From positions 6,898,501 through 6,962,500 of the forward strand of contig CM073557.1 in NCBI GenBank assembly GCA_037074615.1: a stretch of DNA of 64,000 nt, written 5' to 3'. The notes below the pieces were generated by a model. It had not been told where the DNA came from and did not search any database. It worked only from the letters and a program-made list of their open reading frames with translations. The DNA is from Leucaena leucocephala (lineage: Eukaryota > Streptophyta > Magnoliopsida > Fabales > Fabaceae). Both the position numbers and the translations under genes were made by a program. Shown in pieces: positions 44,406 through 57,124 of the stretch (positions are counted from its first letter, which is position 1; each line of letters starts with the position of its first letter).

Positions 44406-46929
44406 ATATGTTTTGGAGGGCAAATTTATTTTACCAAACAAGCTTTTGCATGTTTTAGTTGTTATATATAATTTTTAGAATAATTATTCAAACATATTTT
44501 CTTATTTGTTCTAAAAAAATTGTTCTAGAAAATAAAAGTTTACAAACAATATGAACTAATTTGAGTAGATTAAACAAGTTAGATCAATTAGGTAATTATA
44601 ACAATATGAACTGATCTCTCTAACATACCCGGTTGAAACATTAGATTATTATATATTAATTTATAAGTTAGGTAAATTAATTTAAAAAAAATAATAAGAG
44701 ATAAGAGATAAATTATATTCAAATCTTATATTTATGACTAAAATCAATTATCTAACTAGCTTCTTTACTGAGGACTAGAAGAGTATTTTCATCGAATGTG
44801 CATTCTTTAACATTATGCATTTGTAAAATATCTCCAAATGAAAAGAAAGAGAGAAAAAATAATGAAGAAGAAATGAATTTTACATACATGTTTACTAGTT
44901 GTGTTACTCTTAAAAATGAGAGATCAATTATCATTACAATAAAAAATCCTGTGCCACCAGAATTGAACATTCAACGGAGTGCTAAGTTCAGCATAAACGC
45001 AACTCAAACTCAGCACAACTTTTGCCACTGATGACTTATTTTTATGTTGCAAACGGACTGCAAAAATTGCTGCTGAAGAACTGTTTCTGGTACAGTGAAA
45101 ATGGTTGCCAAAGAATGGTAATAATAAGACAAACAGGCCTTGGTTCTAATGGAAGGGTTTTTAGCTACTTAGACACGAGGTTTTGAATTTAAGTTTGTCT
45201 AAATGTAAAAAATATTTTTGGGAGAGTTACCTTAACTGAATCTGATAATGCTTTAATTAGATAGGCAAATCTTTGAAAAAAAACAATGGTAATAATTAAT
45301 AAGAATGCAATAGATATTGCGTATATATAGTTTATTCTACTGTAGAAAAGTAATCGTTTTCCATTGCATATGCAGATATGCTAGACCAGAAGAGGCATCA
45401 CAACAATTAACAACTCTATAACTTACAAATGTTATGTCCAGTACAAAGCTACATATTTCACTATTCAGGCTGAGATGATAAAAAAGAAACGGCAGAAACT
45501 TGCCTTTTCAAGTTAGAGTTTCTGTATGACTCTACTGCATTCAAAGAGCTTAAATCCAACCTATCTATCTCCTTCAACCTGTTACAAATTATTCATAATT
45601 TCCCTGAAATACTGCTAAATTAGTTATTGGAAAAGAAATATCTAACAGATTTGAGTTATAACAAGAGATTTTATATTATAATTGATTAAATACTTATGAT
45701 TATTATGAATTACTGTTATGGTTAGAAATTTGAAATATCATAGCATTAATTAATAGAATTATTTAATTAATATTATAGAGCTCAAAATCTTTCAAAGATT
45801 AAAGTGGTTTATAATTATTATGAATCATTATTATGATTAAAAATTAAAAAGATCATATAATAAATTAATGGAATCACTAACTAATTATTATCATGAGTCT
45901 CAAAATCTTTCAAAGATCAAAGTAAAATTACTAATTAAGATTATTGATTGTGGTTTATAGACAAAGGTGTTGAGTTGAATTGACCAAAACCTTTTTTAAC
46001 TAAATTGAGTATTACAAGATTTTAAAAGTATAGTTGAGGATTGATTATTTATTTAAAACAGACCTTTTCATGTATTAATGAGTCAAAAATAAAACAGATG
46101 TATATATGGTAGGGCCATAAGGCCTTCCAAGGTATATTATCTGAGCAGCAGTTAACAACAAACGAGATACAATTGAATGATATTTGATGGATAATAGAGA
46201 TTATTAAGAATATCCCACTTCAACTAAGAAAATACAGATGCATAGAGTCACTGTCATAGAAAGTAAGAACAAGTGACATGAACAATGGAATATGCTCACT
46301 AAGATGCAAGAATTTGTGAAACAAGACATGTATAAGCCAAGTACTGGTTCATCTTATTCTCTCTGCTAAAGGTTTCTTCCCCCATGCCGCCCATTGGTAC
46401 TAGTGGAGTAGTGTTGACCTAACCCATAATTATAGGTATAACCTTTCTAAATGTACTATTCATCTTGCATACATGGCAATAATTTATACAGGTCAATTAT
46501 AACACAAACCTTATTTCCTCCATTGATCCCAGATCATAGTAAACTCTCATTTTCTGAGTTCCAAACAGACACAAATTGAACTCCATATGCAAAACATAAA
46601 AATTCGTTGTATTAATATGAAAATAACAGAGGCCTTCATCCATGAGAAAAATATATTCTCTTCTTATTGATAATTCTTTTATATCTACTGTATTTCATAT
46701 CCCAGAATTCTGCTGATTGTGAAACTAAAATGACCACTGTAACAATTAATGTAGACACAATTCAATTTTACAGCTGTAGAGTTCAGTTTTGAGGAAAAAC
46801 CCACATAAGAAGTCAACACGTGCTTATAACAAAATAGTACATACTCGTTCCAGTTTTAATTATAAGAGCTAAATGAGGGTTCATTTTGATCCTAATTATA
46901 AGACATGAATTAAACCACAGAGCTAATAA
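44406..46929. other. Intergenic DNA between CACTA 3 and tRNA block B
   Basis: No gene recognised. A diverged two-unit tandem repeat (about 45694-45925) is listed separately. Overlapping frames near 44752-45031 lie on opposite strands and show no domain. Confidence 0.5.
45694..45925 (+). repeat. Two-unit tandem repeat, about 115 bp each
   Basis: Unit 1 (about 45694-45806) and unit 2 (about 45814-45925) share 'ttattatgaat', 'ttatg.tta.aaatt', 'atcata', 'ttaat.gaat.a', and the end 'ctcaaaatctttcaaagat'. Moderately diverged. Confidence 0.7.
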
Positions 46930-48196
46930 ACCCATGAATTAAGTCCCTTGTTTAGACCTCAGCAATTCCCCATTAATAAACCTTCATCTCACGCCTGCAA
47001 AAGCTTAGGTATGTCACGATTCCTCCACTAATGGTTGTATCTGCTGCAATCGAACCTTGAATTGAATCTAATCTCACAGATTGAAGTATGTAAATAAACA
47101 ACAGCCATAATAACATCCAAGCCCAAACTCCAGTTATTGTGAAGAACTATGATATGCATCAAAAAATTTGTTACAAATGCTTGCTGACAATGATGGCAAA
47201 TACATTAGAACTGATCCATAAGGGGTTTTATTACCTAATTATTTGCCGACTGCTCACCTGCATGGTTCCTAAAGACATCATTGCATTGAAATGCTGCCCC
47301 CAAAGGGTTAAAAAAAATAATGTAATTCAAAATGAATATATTAATGTTCTGGGCATATTGCTCAATCTGATCCTGAGATCAATTTAATGGCCAGTAACCC
47401 AAAGAAAGGAAAGAATTGGTTATATTTTTCATATGATATCAGCGCCTCTTATAGATAGACTAATTATCTTTCTATGATTTCCATTAAAGTTTTATTCCAC
47501 AGACATACAACAACTCCCTCAGAAATAAGAACCAGTAGTAATACATTCTTAAATGACTTCAGAGTATATCACTAAAAGTTTATAATTAAGACCAAAATGG
47601 ATCTATTCACAAGTTAACGTGCATTTTGCATAGTTTAGCTCGTTGGCATTTGGTAAAAGTAACAACGGAAATGACAACAACAACAACCATGTCAGGCTGA
47701 GTAAACACTTCGTAACTAATCAAAAATTTATGATAGAAGATCTTACAAGGCAACATAATACCACTGAATCGGGCAACTTAAGAACACAGGTCGAATAAAA
47801 TGGAGCCCAAATGGTTAAGTAACTAAAACCAACACCGCAAAACACCATAAATCTCAATGACAATCACGTAAATAAACACCAAAATAAAAAACAAATCCAC
47901 TATTTTAGTATACAGAATTCCGTCTTGTATAAAAAAATGCAGAATTCTGTCTTTGAATAACAAAGTCCTGATCCACCAACACAGATCATCAAACAGCTAC
48001 GAAACATCTTCTCAAATGATCAGCTTTAACTGAGGCGAAAAGGGGAAAAATACAGGGAAAGAAAAAAATAGCTTACCAAGCTTAGAACAACTCAAGAAGG
48101 AGTTGCGGCATGTAAAGTATTAAACGGGGATGTTTTAATATGCGTTTTTTGTTGCTTTTGATGGAATGGGTTGGAGTTTGCTTATATAGGAAAAAT

Positions 48197-48203
48197 AAAA
48201 AAA
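48197..48203 (-). terminator. RNA polymerase III terminator of tRNA-Ser
   Basis: Seven T on the minus strand immediately after the tRNA 3' end, followed by a further T-run (48191-48195). Confidence 0.85.
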
Positions 48204-48285
48204 CGTGAACGGCAGGATTCGAACCTGCGCGGGCGGAGCCCACATGATTTCTAGTCATGCCCGATAACCACTCCGGCACGTCCAC
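48204..48285 (-). tRNA. tRNA-Ser(AGA)
   Basis: 82 bases without encoded CCA. The 7-bp acceptor stem (GTGGACG with CGTTCAC, discriminator G), short D stem with GTGGTTAT loop, anticodon arm CATGA-CTAGAAA-TCATG (anticodon AGA, reading UCU and, after modification, UCC/UCA), long class II variable arm (GGGC-TCC-GCCC) and T arm GCAGG-TTCGAAT-CCTGC all pair correctly. The B box (GGTTCGAATCC) is at 48215-48225. An AACAACAA motif just upstream (48288-48295) fits the CAA start signal of plant tRNA genes. No intron. It appears functional, while its duplicate at 41791 has decayed. Confidence 0.96.
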
Positions 48286-48849
48286 TTTTGTTGTTAACAT
48301 ATGTATCAAAAACTAAAGGGTAAATAAAATGTACTCTAACCTCTGGCCTAAAAGAAATGGGTTTAGCCGTTTAGCCCACTCCTATGATCAGTTTAATTTG
48401 AAAACCTATGGCAAAAGAGTTCCGATTAAATATAGTTGGTTACGGCAACAAAATATGGAGACAAATATAAAGATTATTTCTTTTCTTTTTAATAGTAGGA
48501 GTATTTAAACACTAAACCTATATTCGCCAATGTTGTAAAAATCGGACTATATTAGACCAACTGATCTAATCAACCAAAATATTGACCGGACATATCAATA
48601 GTTTAATTTTTATGCAAGATCTATTTCTATGGTTGAACCAGGTTGAGCCGGTTATAGACCCAAGAACTGTTATTTAACTGGAACCCAGACCAAATGGGTC
48701 TTGGTTTTATTTTTAATTTTTGGTTGAGGAGAAGGAATCACTGATACAAAATATATTTTTTAAAGCCCTATTTTTAAAATGGTTATTATGGAGACGGTTT
48801 AAAAAAAGATCAGTAATATTTTTGTAAATAAGATGAAATAGTTATACCG

Positions 48850-49084
48850 GATTAACACGTCATCGGTGTAAAATATAATTATTACGTCAGATACTAATAT
48901 CAATAGGTATAGATTAGCTGCGTCATATTTTGACTCTTCAATTTCTTGTCTATACTTTCCCGTTTCTTTACTTTAACTTCTTCAGACCTTGCGAAGAAGC
49001 TTTTAGAAGAAATGAAATATGGCATTTTTTTTAAATAAGATAAAATATTTACACTGGATTTACATTGAACCAGTGTAAAATATA
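48850..49084. repeat. CACTA 1 left subterminal repeats
   Basis: Degenerate motif copies such as 'taccggattaacacg', 'catcggtgtaaaatata', 'cactggatttac' and 'accagtgtaaaatata'. These are presumed binding sites for the element's DNA-binding protein, by analogy with En/Spm. Confidence 0.7.
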
Positions 49085-49360
49085 TATAACTGATGTTAAA
49101 TGTACTTTATATTCTGACTCTTCAGTTTCCTTTATATGCTTTACCGCTTCTTTTCTCTGTACCTTCTCAGGCTGTTCATTTCACTTCTTCGATTTTCAAC
49201 ATTTGTACTCATTATGATAAAAGGCCAATTGCATTATTCAATGTTATTTTCTGAAATCGTTTTTATTCCTCAATCATATGTACACCATTCCTATTATCAG
49301 TACTTTTATCTTATCATTTTATCTCTATTTTCTTTTCTTTTCTTCTATCTGAATGCTCCA

Positions 49361-49615
49361 ATGGCTTCTTCCTCAAGCACACCTCCTTCTCCTCCGCACA
49401 AAAGAAACAGAGACGATTTTGAAGAAAAATATCCTGAACCTCACCCTGTAATTCCTTCTCCTCTTCCCATGATTGTCACTCTGATGGAGCGCCTTGAGAA
49501 ACTGATCATGCGCTTCAATGCTCTGGAGGACTCAGTGGAAAAACTATCTCAAAAAGTTATTAGATTGAAAGACAGTTTCAAAGCTTTCCACTCAGAAGTT
49601 TGCCGTCATCAATAG
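49361..49615 (+). CDS. Small coiled-coil ORF in CACTA 1 (84 aa)
   Basis: I choose the ATG at 49361; the frame is open upstream, but that part is hydrophobic-coded leader without motifs. The N-terminus is Ser/Pro-rich with a basic patch (HKRNRDD). Residues about 40-80 have heptad-like spacing (LMERLEKLIMRFNALEDSVEKLSQ), suggesting a coiled coil. The TAG at 49613 is followed in the same frame by about 24 further acidic codons to TGA at 49688-49690, so the original product may have been about 109 aa. I do not recognise the family. It is followed by motif repeats and the transposase relic. It may be an element-encoded accessory protein or a captured host fragment. Confidence 0.4.
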   Translation: MASSSSTPPSPPHKRNRDDFEEKYPEPHPVIPSPLPMIVTLMERLEKLIMRFNALEDSVEKLSQKVIRLKDSFKAFHSEVCRHQ

Positions 49616-49914
49616 CATGATAGCGTGTATTATCCTATTGATCATACCGACTTTGATGAATCCCATACCTCTAAGCCTGATGAGGAGTGAAAGCCTGCAA
49701 CCTTTTTGTGCCCTTCCTATTTTATTTTTTGAACTTAATGATAAAAAGAGAGAATATATTATATATTATGATAGATATTGCGTTTGAAGATTTCATACTT
49801 TTGATGTAAAGTTATTAGTAAAGCTGAGTGAATGAAGTTTCTTGTTCTCTAAATGAATGAAGTTCTTGTTTTGAAGACATGTTCTTTTATTTTTCAAAAA
49901 AAAATGCAACAACT

Positions 49915-50120
49915 TGAAACCGGACATATCAATTTCAGGTGTAAAATATAATGATCGGTTTAGAACAAGTTATTTCTATACCGATCTTTCACTTCATCCA
50001 GTGTAGAGTTGTTCGATTTATATTATTTTACACCGGTGTAAAAGTGACCAGCATAGAATATATTGTCTAATTTAGAAAAAAATTATTTCTACATATGTGT
50101 TGCATTTTATCCAGTGTAAA
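49915..50120. repeat. Internal motif array 1 of CACTA 1
   Basis: Contains 'gaaaccggacata', 'caggtgtaaaatataat', 'ccagtgtagag', 'ttacaccggtgtaaaag' (a palindromic pair) and 'atccagtgtaaa', like the terminal arrays, just before the transposase relic. Confidence 0.7.
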
Positions 50121-50403
50121 TTTGCTTATGAAATACTGTTTAATTTAATCGAAAGCCCCTTCGCACCTCCCATCTATCATTTTCACTTGTTCATGCGTTT
50201 AAGTCTTCTCGACCCTTCACGGCCAATGAGTTTTGTTTCTAAATCCTTATCTTAAGAACTGAAGATTTATACACTACTGGCAGTACCTTTTGCCGTTATT
50301 TGTGATGGATTTATTGATTTCATTTACTTATTTCATTTGATTCATTGATGCAAGCTAGGTTTTCTTATTTTCTATTTTTCTAGTTTTTTAGTCTTCCATA
50401 AAT

Positions 50404-53370
50404 ATGGATCGTAGTTGGATAAATGCTAAACGAACAAGTGTTGGATATGTTGAGGGGGTGAAGGAGTTTTTGGATTTTGTTAAACAGAATGGTGATGATC
50501 ACAATGAAAGGTTTTATTGTCCTTGTGTGAATTATTTGAATGAGAGAAAATAAAATTCTGCAGATATGTACACTCATCTAATTTATGAGGGGTTATGCAA
50601 GAGTTACACAATATGGGTATGGGATGATAAAAATGTGAAAAGGTTGAGTGCATTTGAACAGTTAGAACAGACCTTTGATGATAACATAGATATTGATGAT
50701 CGGGGTAGAGAATATGATTTGTGATATTAGAGATTATGCTTTTATGCGGTCATATGCATATGGTACTATGTGCAATGGTGCAAAAAAATCTTTATACCCT
50801 GGGTATAGAAAATACAACCTGTTGAATACGGCATTGAGATTGGTAAGTGTGAAAGCACGATATGGGTGGAGTGATAGAGGTTTTTCAGAATTGCTTGAGT
50901 TATTGCAAGACATATTTTCAGAAGAAAATGTGGTACCCAAACGGTACTATGATGCTAAGAAAATAATATGTCCTTTAGGCATGCAGTATAAAAAGATTCA
51001 TGCATGCCCAAATGATTGTATACTATACAAGAAATATTTTGAAGATGAAGAGAAATGCCAAAAATATAAAATACTAAGGTACAGATCAAACAAGTTTCCT
51101 GCAAATGTGTTATGGTATCTTCCAATTATACTAAGGTTTAAAGGGCTTTTTGCTAATGAAGATGATGCAAAAAAATATTATGGCATGCGACTGAAAGGAT
51201 TTGTTATTGAAAGCTTCATCATGTGACTGATTCTTTGCAATGAAAGAAGATTGATGACTTATTTCCCCAGTTCGGCAAGGAACCATGAAACCTAAGGCTT
51301 GGACTCAATACAAATGACATGAACCCTTATAATAGCCTTAGTAGTATACATAGTTCATAGCTCTTCCTCAATACAGACACAAGTATGTAATATTGTCTAT
51401 GTTGATCTTAGGACAGAAATAACTGGAAAATGACATAGACATTTACCTAATGCCCTTGATTGAAGATTTGAAGAAGTTATGGGAAGGCGTGAATGTTTTT
51501 TATGCTATTAAGAAGAAGGTATTCAATATACGGATCATGATCTTTTGTACAATTAATGACTTTTCCGCATACAGAAATTTGTCAGGATATAGTGTTAAGG
51601 GTCATAAAGCATGTCCCATTTGTGAGGAAGGGACTTGCTACTATCAACTTTGTCACAAAAGAAAGACAGTCTGTCTAGGTTATAAGAGCTTTCTAAGACA
51701 AGGCCACCCATACCGTCAACTGAAGAAAGGTGAAAAGGTGAAAGATATCAACATTACTTTCAGTAAGACTACCAAGAGAATTGAGAAAAATATATAGAAA
51801 AAATATCTATCTTTTTTAGCTTTCGTATTGGCAACATCTACAAGTAAGGCACTGTATTGATATCATGCATGTGGAGAAAAATATGTGTGACAGCATTGTT
51901 AAAACACTTTTCAACCTACATGGTAGTTCCAAAGACGCTTTGAAGGCAAGATTAGATTTGCAAGAAATGGGAATACGTGAGAATTTACATCTAAGGCCAG
52001 ATGGTGAGGGAAGTTATTGTGTTGAAGAGATGAATATTTTATCCAAGAATGAGAGAAGAAGTATTTGTGAATGTTTATAAGGAATCAAAGTTTCCTCTGG
52101 GTACTCATATAATCTTAAGCAGATTATGTCGATGAAAGATTTGAAATTAGTAAGCCAAAAGTCTCATGATTGTTATGTCTTGATGCAACAATTACTCCTA
52201 GTAGTTGTTCGAGAAATCCTTCAAGATGATTTGAGATACATTATAACCTGACTTTGCTTCTTCTTCAATGCTATATGTGGCAAAGTCTTTGAGACTGAAA
52301 AGTTAGATGAATTAGAGCACGAGGGTTATGTTATTTTGTGCCAACTTGAAAAACGGTTTCTTCCAGGCTTTTTTGACATCATAATACACCTCATTTTTCA
52401 TCTAGTGCGAGAGATAAAATTGTGTGGCCCTGTATACTTACGATGATGTACCAATTTGAAAGATACATGGAAATCCTTAAAGGGTACATGAAGAATCTAA
52501 ATCAGCACGAGACATGCATTGTTGAAAAATATGTTTTCTGAAGAGGCTTTGGATTTTTGTCAACACTGCTTATTTAAAGTACGAGTTATCAGTCTCGCTA
52601 AACCCTATGCCAACTAGTGGTTAATGTGGAATGTCGGTGAAGAGTATTGATTGTAATGAATTATAGCAAATATACTTACACATCTTGAATAATATTGATG
52701 AAGTTCAAGACTATATAGCTATTCATAAAGCGCTTGTCTGAAAATAAAATAATAGAATGACAAAGCAAATGCTGATTAGAGAACACAATAAATTACACAT
52801 TGGTTCAAACATAAGGTTAAAAATGATGATTGTGTATCTGATTCAGTTAGATGGTTGGCATATTATCCTGAATTTAATATGATATATTAGAATTCATTTG
52901 ATATCAACTAGTATACCTTTTATACTAAGTCCCTAGATAATAAAAGTAACGTGCAGAATAGTGGTGTTATGTTAGGGGCTAAAGCTATACACTTCTTTAG
53001 TTCAAAAGATAACAATCCTAAATTAGCAGTCATCCCTTATTATGGCGTCATTGAGGAGATTTGGGAGTTAGACTACACCAAATTCACGATTCTCATGTTC
53101 AAATGCACATAGGCTAATGTAAACAATGGTGTTATAGTAGATCGGTTAGGATTTATATTGGTTGATTTAAATAGTACAAGTTTTGGGAATAAGCCTTTCA
53201 TTATGGTAGACCAAGCAAAGCAAGTGGTCTATATCACTGATCTAGAAAATAAAAGACGATCTGTCGCTCTCCAAGGAAAAAGGGTTATTGACGATGATGA
53301 TTCAATTTGTGAGACCCCTTCATTTTCAGTAGGTTTACTAAAATTGAATAAAGAAGTAGATTCTGATTGA
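50404..53370 (+). pseudogene. TNP2-type CACTA transposase relic
   Basis: The normal domain order of plant TNP2/TNPD is visible in broken frames. The N-terminal transposase-associated domain (50404-50640) has MDRSW, FYCPCVNYLN, LIYEGL and WVWDD. The Transposase_21 region (about 50700-52080) has YPGYRKYNLL, LLQDIFSEENVVPKRYYDAK, IHACPNDCILY, DFSAYRNLSGYSVKGHKACP, IMHVEKNMCDSIV and LHGSSKDALKARLDL. A DUF4218-like part (about 52255-52530) has EKLDELEHEG and HLVREIKLCGPVYL. A DUF4216-like part (about 52970-53370) has GVMLGAKAIHF, YYGVIEEIWELDY and FIMVDQAKQVVYI. Stops begin at about 50551 and recur throughout, with several frame changes. In an intact element this enzyme would bind the ends and cut and join DNA. 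Confidence 0.92.
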
Positions 53371-53514
53371 TTTGTATGTGATTGCATATATTATTTTGAT
53401 GTAATAATAGTACAAGTATATTGTTGTGATTGCATATATTATTTTGTTGTAACTTACAAGTGATGGTTTAATAAAAAGTTGATTTGAAAAAATAATTCTA
53501 ATATTTAAACTAGT

Positions 53515-53672
53515 CGTACATATTATCCGACATAAAAAGTTATCTAAATTTTTTTATATTGGTTATACATTTTATTCGGTGTAGAACTTATTTTAAAATT
53601 CAAAATATTAGTCGTTTCATATTCAAAATATGATTTTTACGCTAGATTTAAATGTTAACTGGTGTAAAAAGG
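53515..53672. repeat. Internal motif array 2 of CACTA 1
   Basis: Contains 'attatccgacataaaaag', 'attttattcggtgtagaac' and 'ttaactggtgtaaaaagg', more diverged than the other arrays, between the transposase relic and the second gene relic. Confidence 0.6.
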
Positions 53673-54051
53673 CTTAAATGAAAATACTTTATCGAAGCCT
53701 GCCTCTTAGCGCATCTCTTCCTTTCGCATTTCTTAGGTTGTATACAGTCTTATTTTTTACTTCGTCTATCATTACACCAGTCGTCATGCTCTGTGGTTTT
53801 CGTCTTGCTTCATTGTGGTTAGTCGTTCTTCTCTGTTCTTACTCTCGTTATGCTTTGCCGTGTACTTTTTCTGGATACTTATTTTCTCGTGTACATGCTT
53901 CACCTTTTATGTGTTCGTTTAATCTAGGTTTTATAGTTTTCTGTGATAAATGCTTGCACTTCTTTCGCTGTGTTCAATCATTCTTCTCTGTTTACCATGT
54001 TTATTTTTGTTATTACGTTTATAGAAATATAGGAGGTAGTGGTAATTAGAA

Positions 54052-56900
54052 TGAGGCTAGCGATGCTCAAAGCGACTCTAAGCAAAGGAGGGGCAGAAGT
54101 GAGACGCGATTGAAAGATATTTCAAAAGATAGGATGGAAGGGAAAGTATTACCAATTGAGTTTGACACACGTTGGAACCCAATTGGTGAACACATGACCA
54201 AGTACATGAGTTATGTTAGCCTCCTAGCATGCAACAAGACTAACATCGCCATACAGACTTATGATGCTATTGATAATCGTGTGAAGAATCAAATTTGGGA
54301 CTCTATCCTAGTATAAGAACTGATTATTGTATATTGTATGCAGACTAATACCAAAAAATATAACTATTTGTTGATAACTATGCTTTCAATAGAAATTATT
54401 ACAGCTCACTTATGATGCTCCTAACAATGAAGTCTTGAAGAAGACGACATTGTCTTATTGCGCTTGAGCATTGGAGGGCATTCAAGACACAATTAGCTCA
54501 TTAGTATGTGCATGGCTGGGACAAAGATGTTCAGCCTCATCCTTCTCCATGCAACAAGTACCAATTCATTGACGAAGTTACTTGGGAAGAATTTATTAGG
54601 TTTTAGACTACTATAAAAGTTATGGTGAGTTGATATGTCATGAAAAGGAATCTTGTATTTCCCATGTTTCCTCCTTTTGTATGTATTGATTTTAACTATT
54701 TTAAGTCTTGTAGGAAAAAAGAGCAAAAGTCATTGAACACGCTCTCAAGAATGATTTCCCCTACACAATGTCTCGATGGAGTGACGCGAAGGCTGAAAGA
54801 GACTTGTTGAGGGCTAAGAGGAAGAGGCTGATGAGGTTGATCCTAGTGTTACTTTTGCTCCCCTATCTCCTATATGTCATGAAGATAAATGGTTGTACGC
54901 TCACAAAAAAATGAGCGAATCATTTACAAGTGATCACGCTCGCATTATTGCAGTAAAAATTGTAAGTACTACTTGTATTATTTTGTTTTAGTAAATTAAT
55001 TCTATTATTTCTTATGTTTGCTCTTTTTATATTATAGGTTGATCTTAAACAACAAGAAGCACATGGCTCCTTCAAGTCAGATGGTAGGAATGACATCTTA
55101 ACTGTTGCCACGAGCAAACAAGAGCATAGGAGTCATGTCAAGGGAGTTGGATGAGGTATCGATATAAGAGATTTTTTTTAGCATCTCCCCAACATTCCCT
55201 ATATATCCTGAAGGTAGAGTTAGAATCATTATTATCCATAATGAGGGCAGAGGCTAGGGCACAAACAGAAGCTTCAATTCAGGCACGATTACAAGAGGGG
55301 TTGGCAAATATTAAAGAAGAAATATTGTCCATATTGACATCAAGGTAACATGCGTCAAGTGCCACACAAAAGCTTTCACATGCAGCCCGTCTTAACACTA
55401 AAGGGAATTGTTGTATGGCTGAGCCAGTGTCAGATGATGCTAAACCTTGTGATCTATATGTGGAGGATCCTATCAAAAGGTTAGTGGCACATGATTCCAT
55501 CAATATCTTAGGGAAAACTAGCCACTACATCCAAATTCAGGATGATCATTTAAGGGTAGTAGTTGAATATGTGATATTTGAAGATGCTCTTGTCCCAATT
55601 CTGACTGATGAGGTGAAGACTGTGAGCCAGGCAAAGGGGACTTTTATATTATGGCCAAAGCATCTTGTTTTGAATCACGTCGCGTCATCCCCAAGTGAAC
55701 TTCCCATACTTCTCAATTTGAGTGCCATGCAACATGTGATCCAATTGGCATATGACGAAATATTATATGTGGATGCATTGTCTATGGATTCAGTTGTGAG
55801 TAACATAGGGGCACCTGCCTTTGTTGACCATGCAGATGTGAAATGTGTTATCACTCATAAGAATAAACTAACCTCCGGGTGTATCCAAATATTTTTAATA
55901 TAAGTCTAATTTAAATATAAATATATGTAATAACAAAATTCATACAAGATGAGTATTTTGAGTGTTTGCATCAACTAACATCGTTTTTGCATTAACTATA
56001 AGTACATGCAAGCTGAGTTAGTTTTTAAGGGCAAACAAGGTCGGTTCGGATTCCTATGCCCATTTTAGATTTATTTAAAAGGGACTTCCTAATCTTCAAG
56101 ACTTCAGTATATTGCAAAGAGGCTTGGTGAAACCGATATTGATTATTTCTTCGTACCATATATGCAAGAGTAAGAATAATAATATTTCAGTTTTTTTCAT
56201 ACTAGGTTTGTATTTGCTTAATGCTAATAATCATTATTGTTTAATTATTTGCTACAGCAATCATTGGCAATTGATCATACTATATAAATATACTTATAAA
56301 ATTTTATTCTTATGCTCCCTCTACTACAAGCATCTATTAATGCCAAGAAGATTATAAATATGAGAGTTTTCTTCCTTACAGAACAATGGTGTTTGCAATA
56401 AATTAAATATGGTCTTTGTAATAAAATGGTTATTAAGTTCATAACTTTGGTCATAAAACTATAAGGACATTTGCAATTGTAAAGAGTCTTAAAAAAGCCA
56501 ACTTGGTGAGGGACCCTGAATGGATCACACCAAAGGTAATAAAAGTGTTAAGTCTTATGCTCCACGCAGTTTTTTGCTGATGACACATAATTTTGTTCAT
56601 GTTTATATTACAGAGTCGAAGGCAACCCAAAGAAAGCAACTTGCGCGGCTTCTACATGGTTAGACACATGATAAATATCATCTTATCAAATAGGACTGAC
56701 CTAACTGAGGAGGTAAATTGTTTTTTAATGATTTCATATATTTCTGGTCAATTTAATATATTTCAGTAATGCTTTAATTTCTTTTATTTTGATTTGATAT
56801 TTCAGATATTTGATCAATCTGACCCATTTTCTGAACAAGATATTGAGGATCTGTGTAACATTTGGGCTGAATTTTTTATTCAAATCATTCATTCTCAATA
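54052..56900 (+). pseudogene. Transposase_24 / DUF8039 / C48-peptidase relic
   Basis: The second gene type of many plant CACTA elements. The Transposase_24 part (54052-55155) shows VLPIEFDTRWNPIGEH, RWSDAKAERDLLRAKRKR, WLYAHKKMSESFTSDHA, AHGSFKSDGRNDILTVA and SHVKGVG. A helical stretch follows (MRAEARAQTEASIQARLQE, about 55240-55340). A DUF8039-like block (55415-55680) has CDLYVEDPIKRLVAHDSI and AKGTFILWPKHLVL. A Ulp1-like C48 block (about 56110-56900) has DYFFVPYMQE and NHWQLIIL, with the likely catalytic His at 56262-56264. At the usual catalytic Cys the frame reads NLRGFYMVRHM, so Cys is replaced by Arg (56644-56646). Introns and stops separate the parts. Ulp1-like domains cut SUMO-type modifiers; their role in CACTA elements is unsettled. 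Confidence 0.85.
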
Positions 56901-57124
56901 GTATTTGTTATTACCAAAATATATTTTTTTTATTTTTTTGTTCAAATGATTGTATTTTTTTATTGAATTTTATTAAATGAATAATATAATGAGCAATTGA
57001 AGATCTGTCTCTATCATCTTGAACTTTGTCTCTGCTATTGTCTCTTTGAGTATGTATATTTAGGTAGTTTATTTATGAAACTTTAAGGGATGGGATTAAT
57101 GAATCATTGAAGGGGTCATTTTTT

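Larger units (their letters stand above)
46930..48738 (+). repeat. Duplicated tRNA block, copy B
   Basis: The less interrupted copy, matching 37731-37985 plus 41428-42415. It carries the intact tRNA-Ser. It ends at the target duplication of the large CACTA element; in copy A the corresponding place (gaaggaatatat, about 42409-42418) is uninterrupted. Confidence 0.85.

Noticed and set aside
48082..48309. 75-aa minus-strand frame
   Set aside because: It runs through the tRNA-Ser gene and its flanks.
53678..54049. 123-aa hydrophobic frame in the CACTA element
   Set aside because: Translation of a T-rich leader between two coding relics; no homologous domain or signal recognised.
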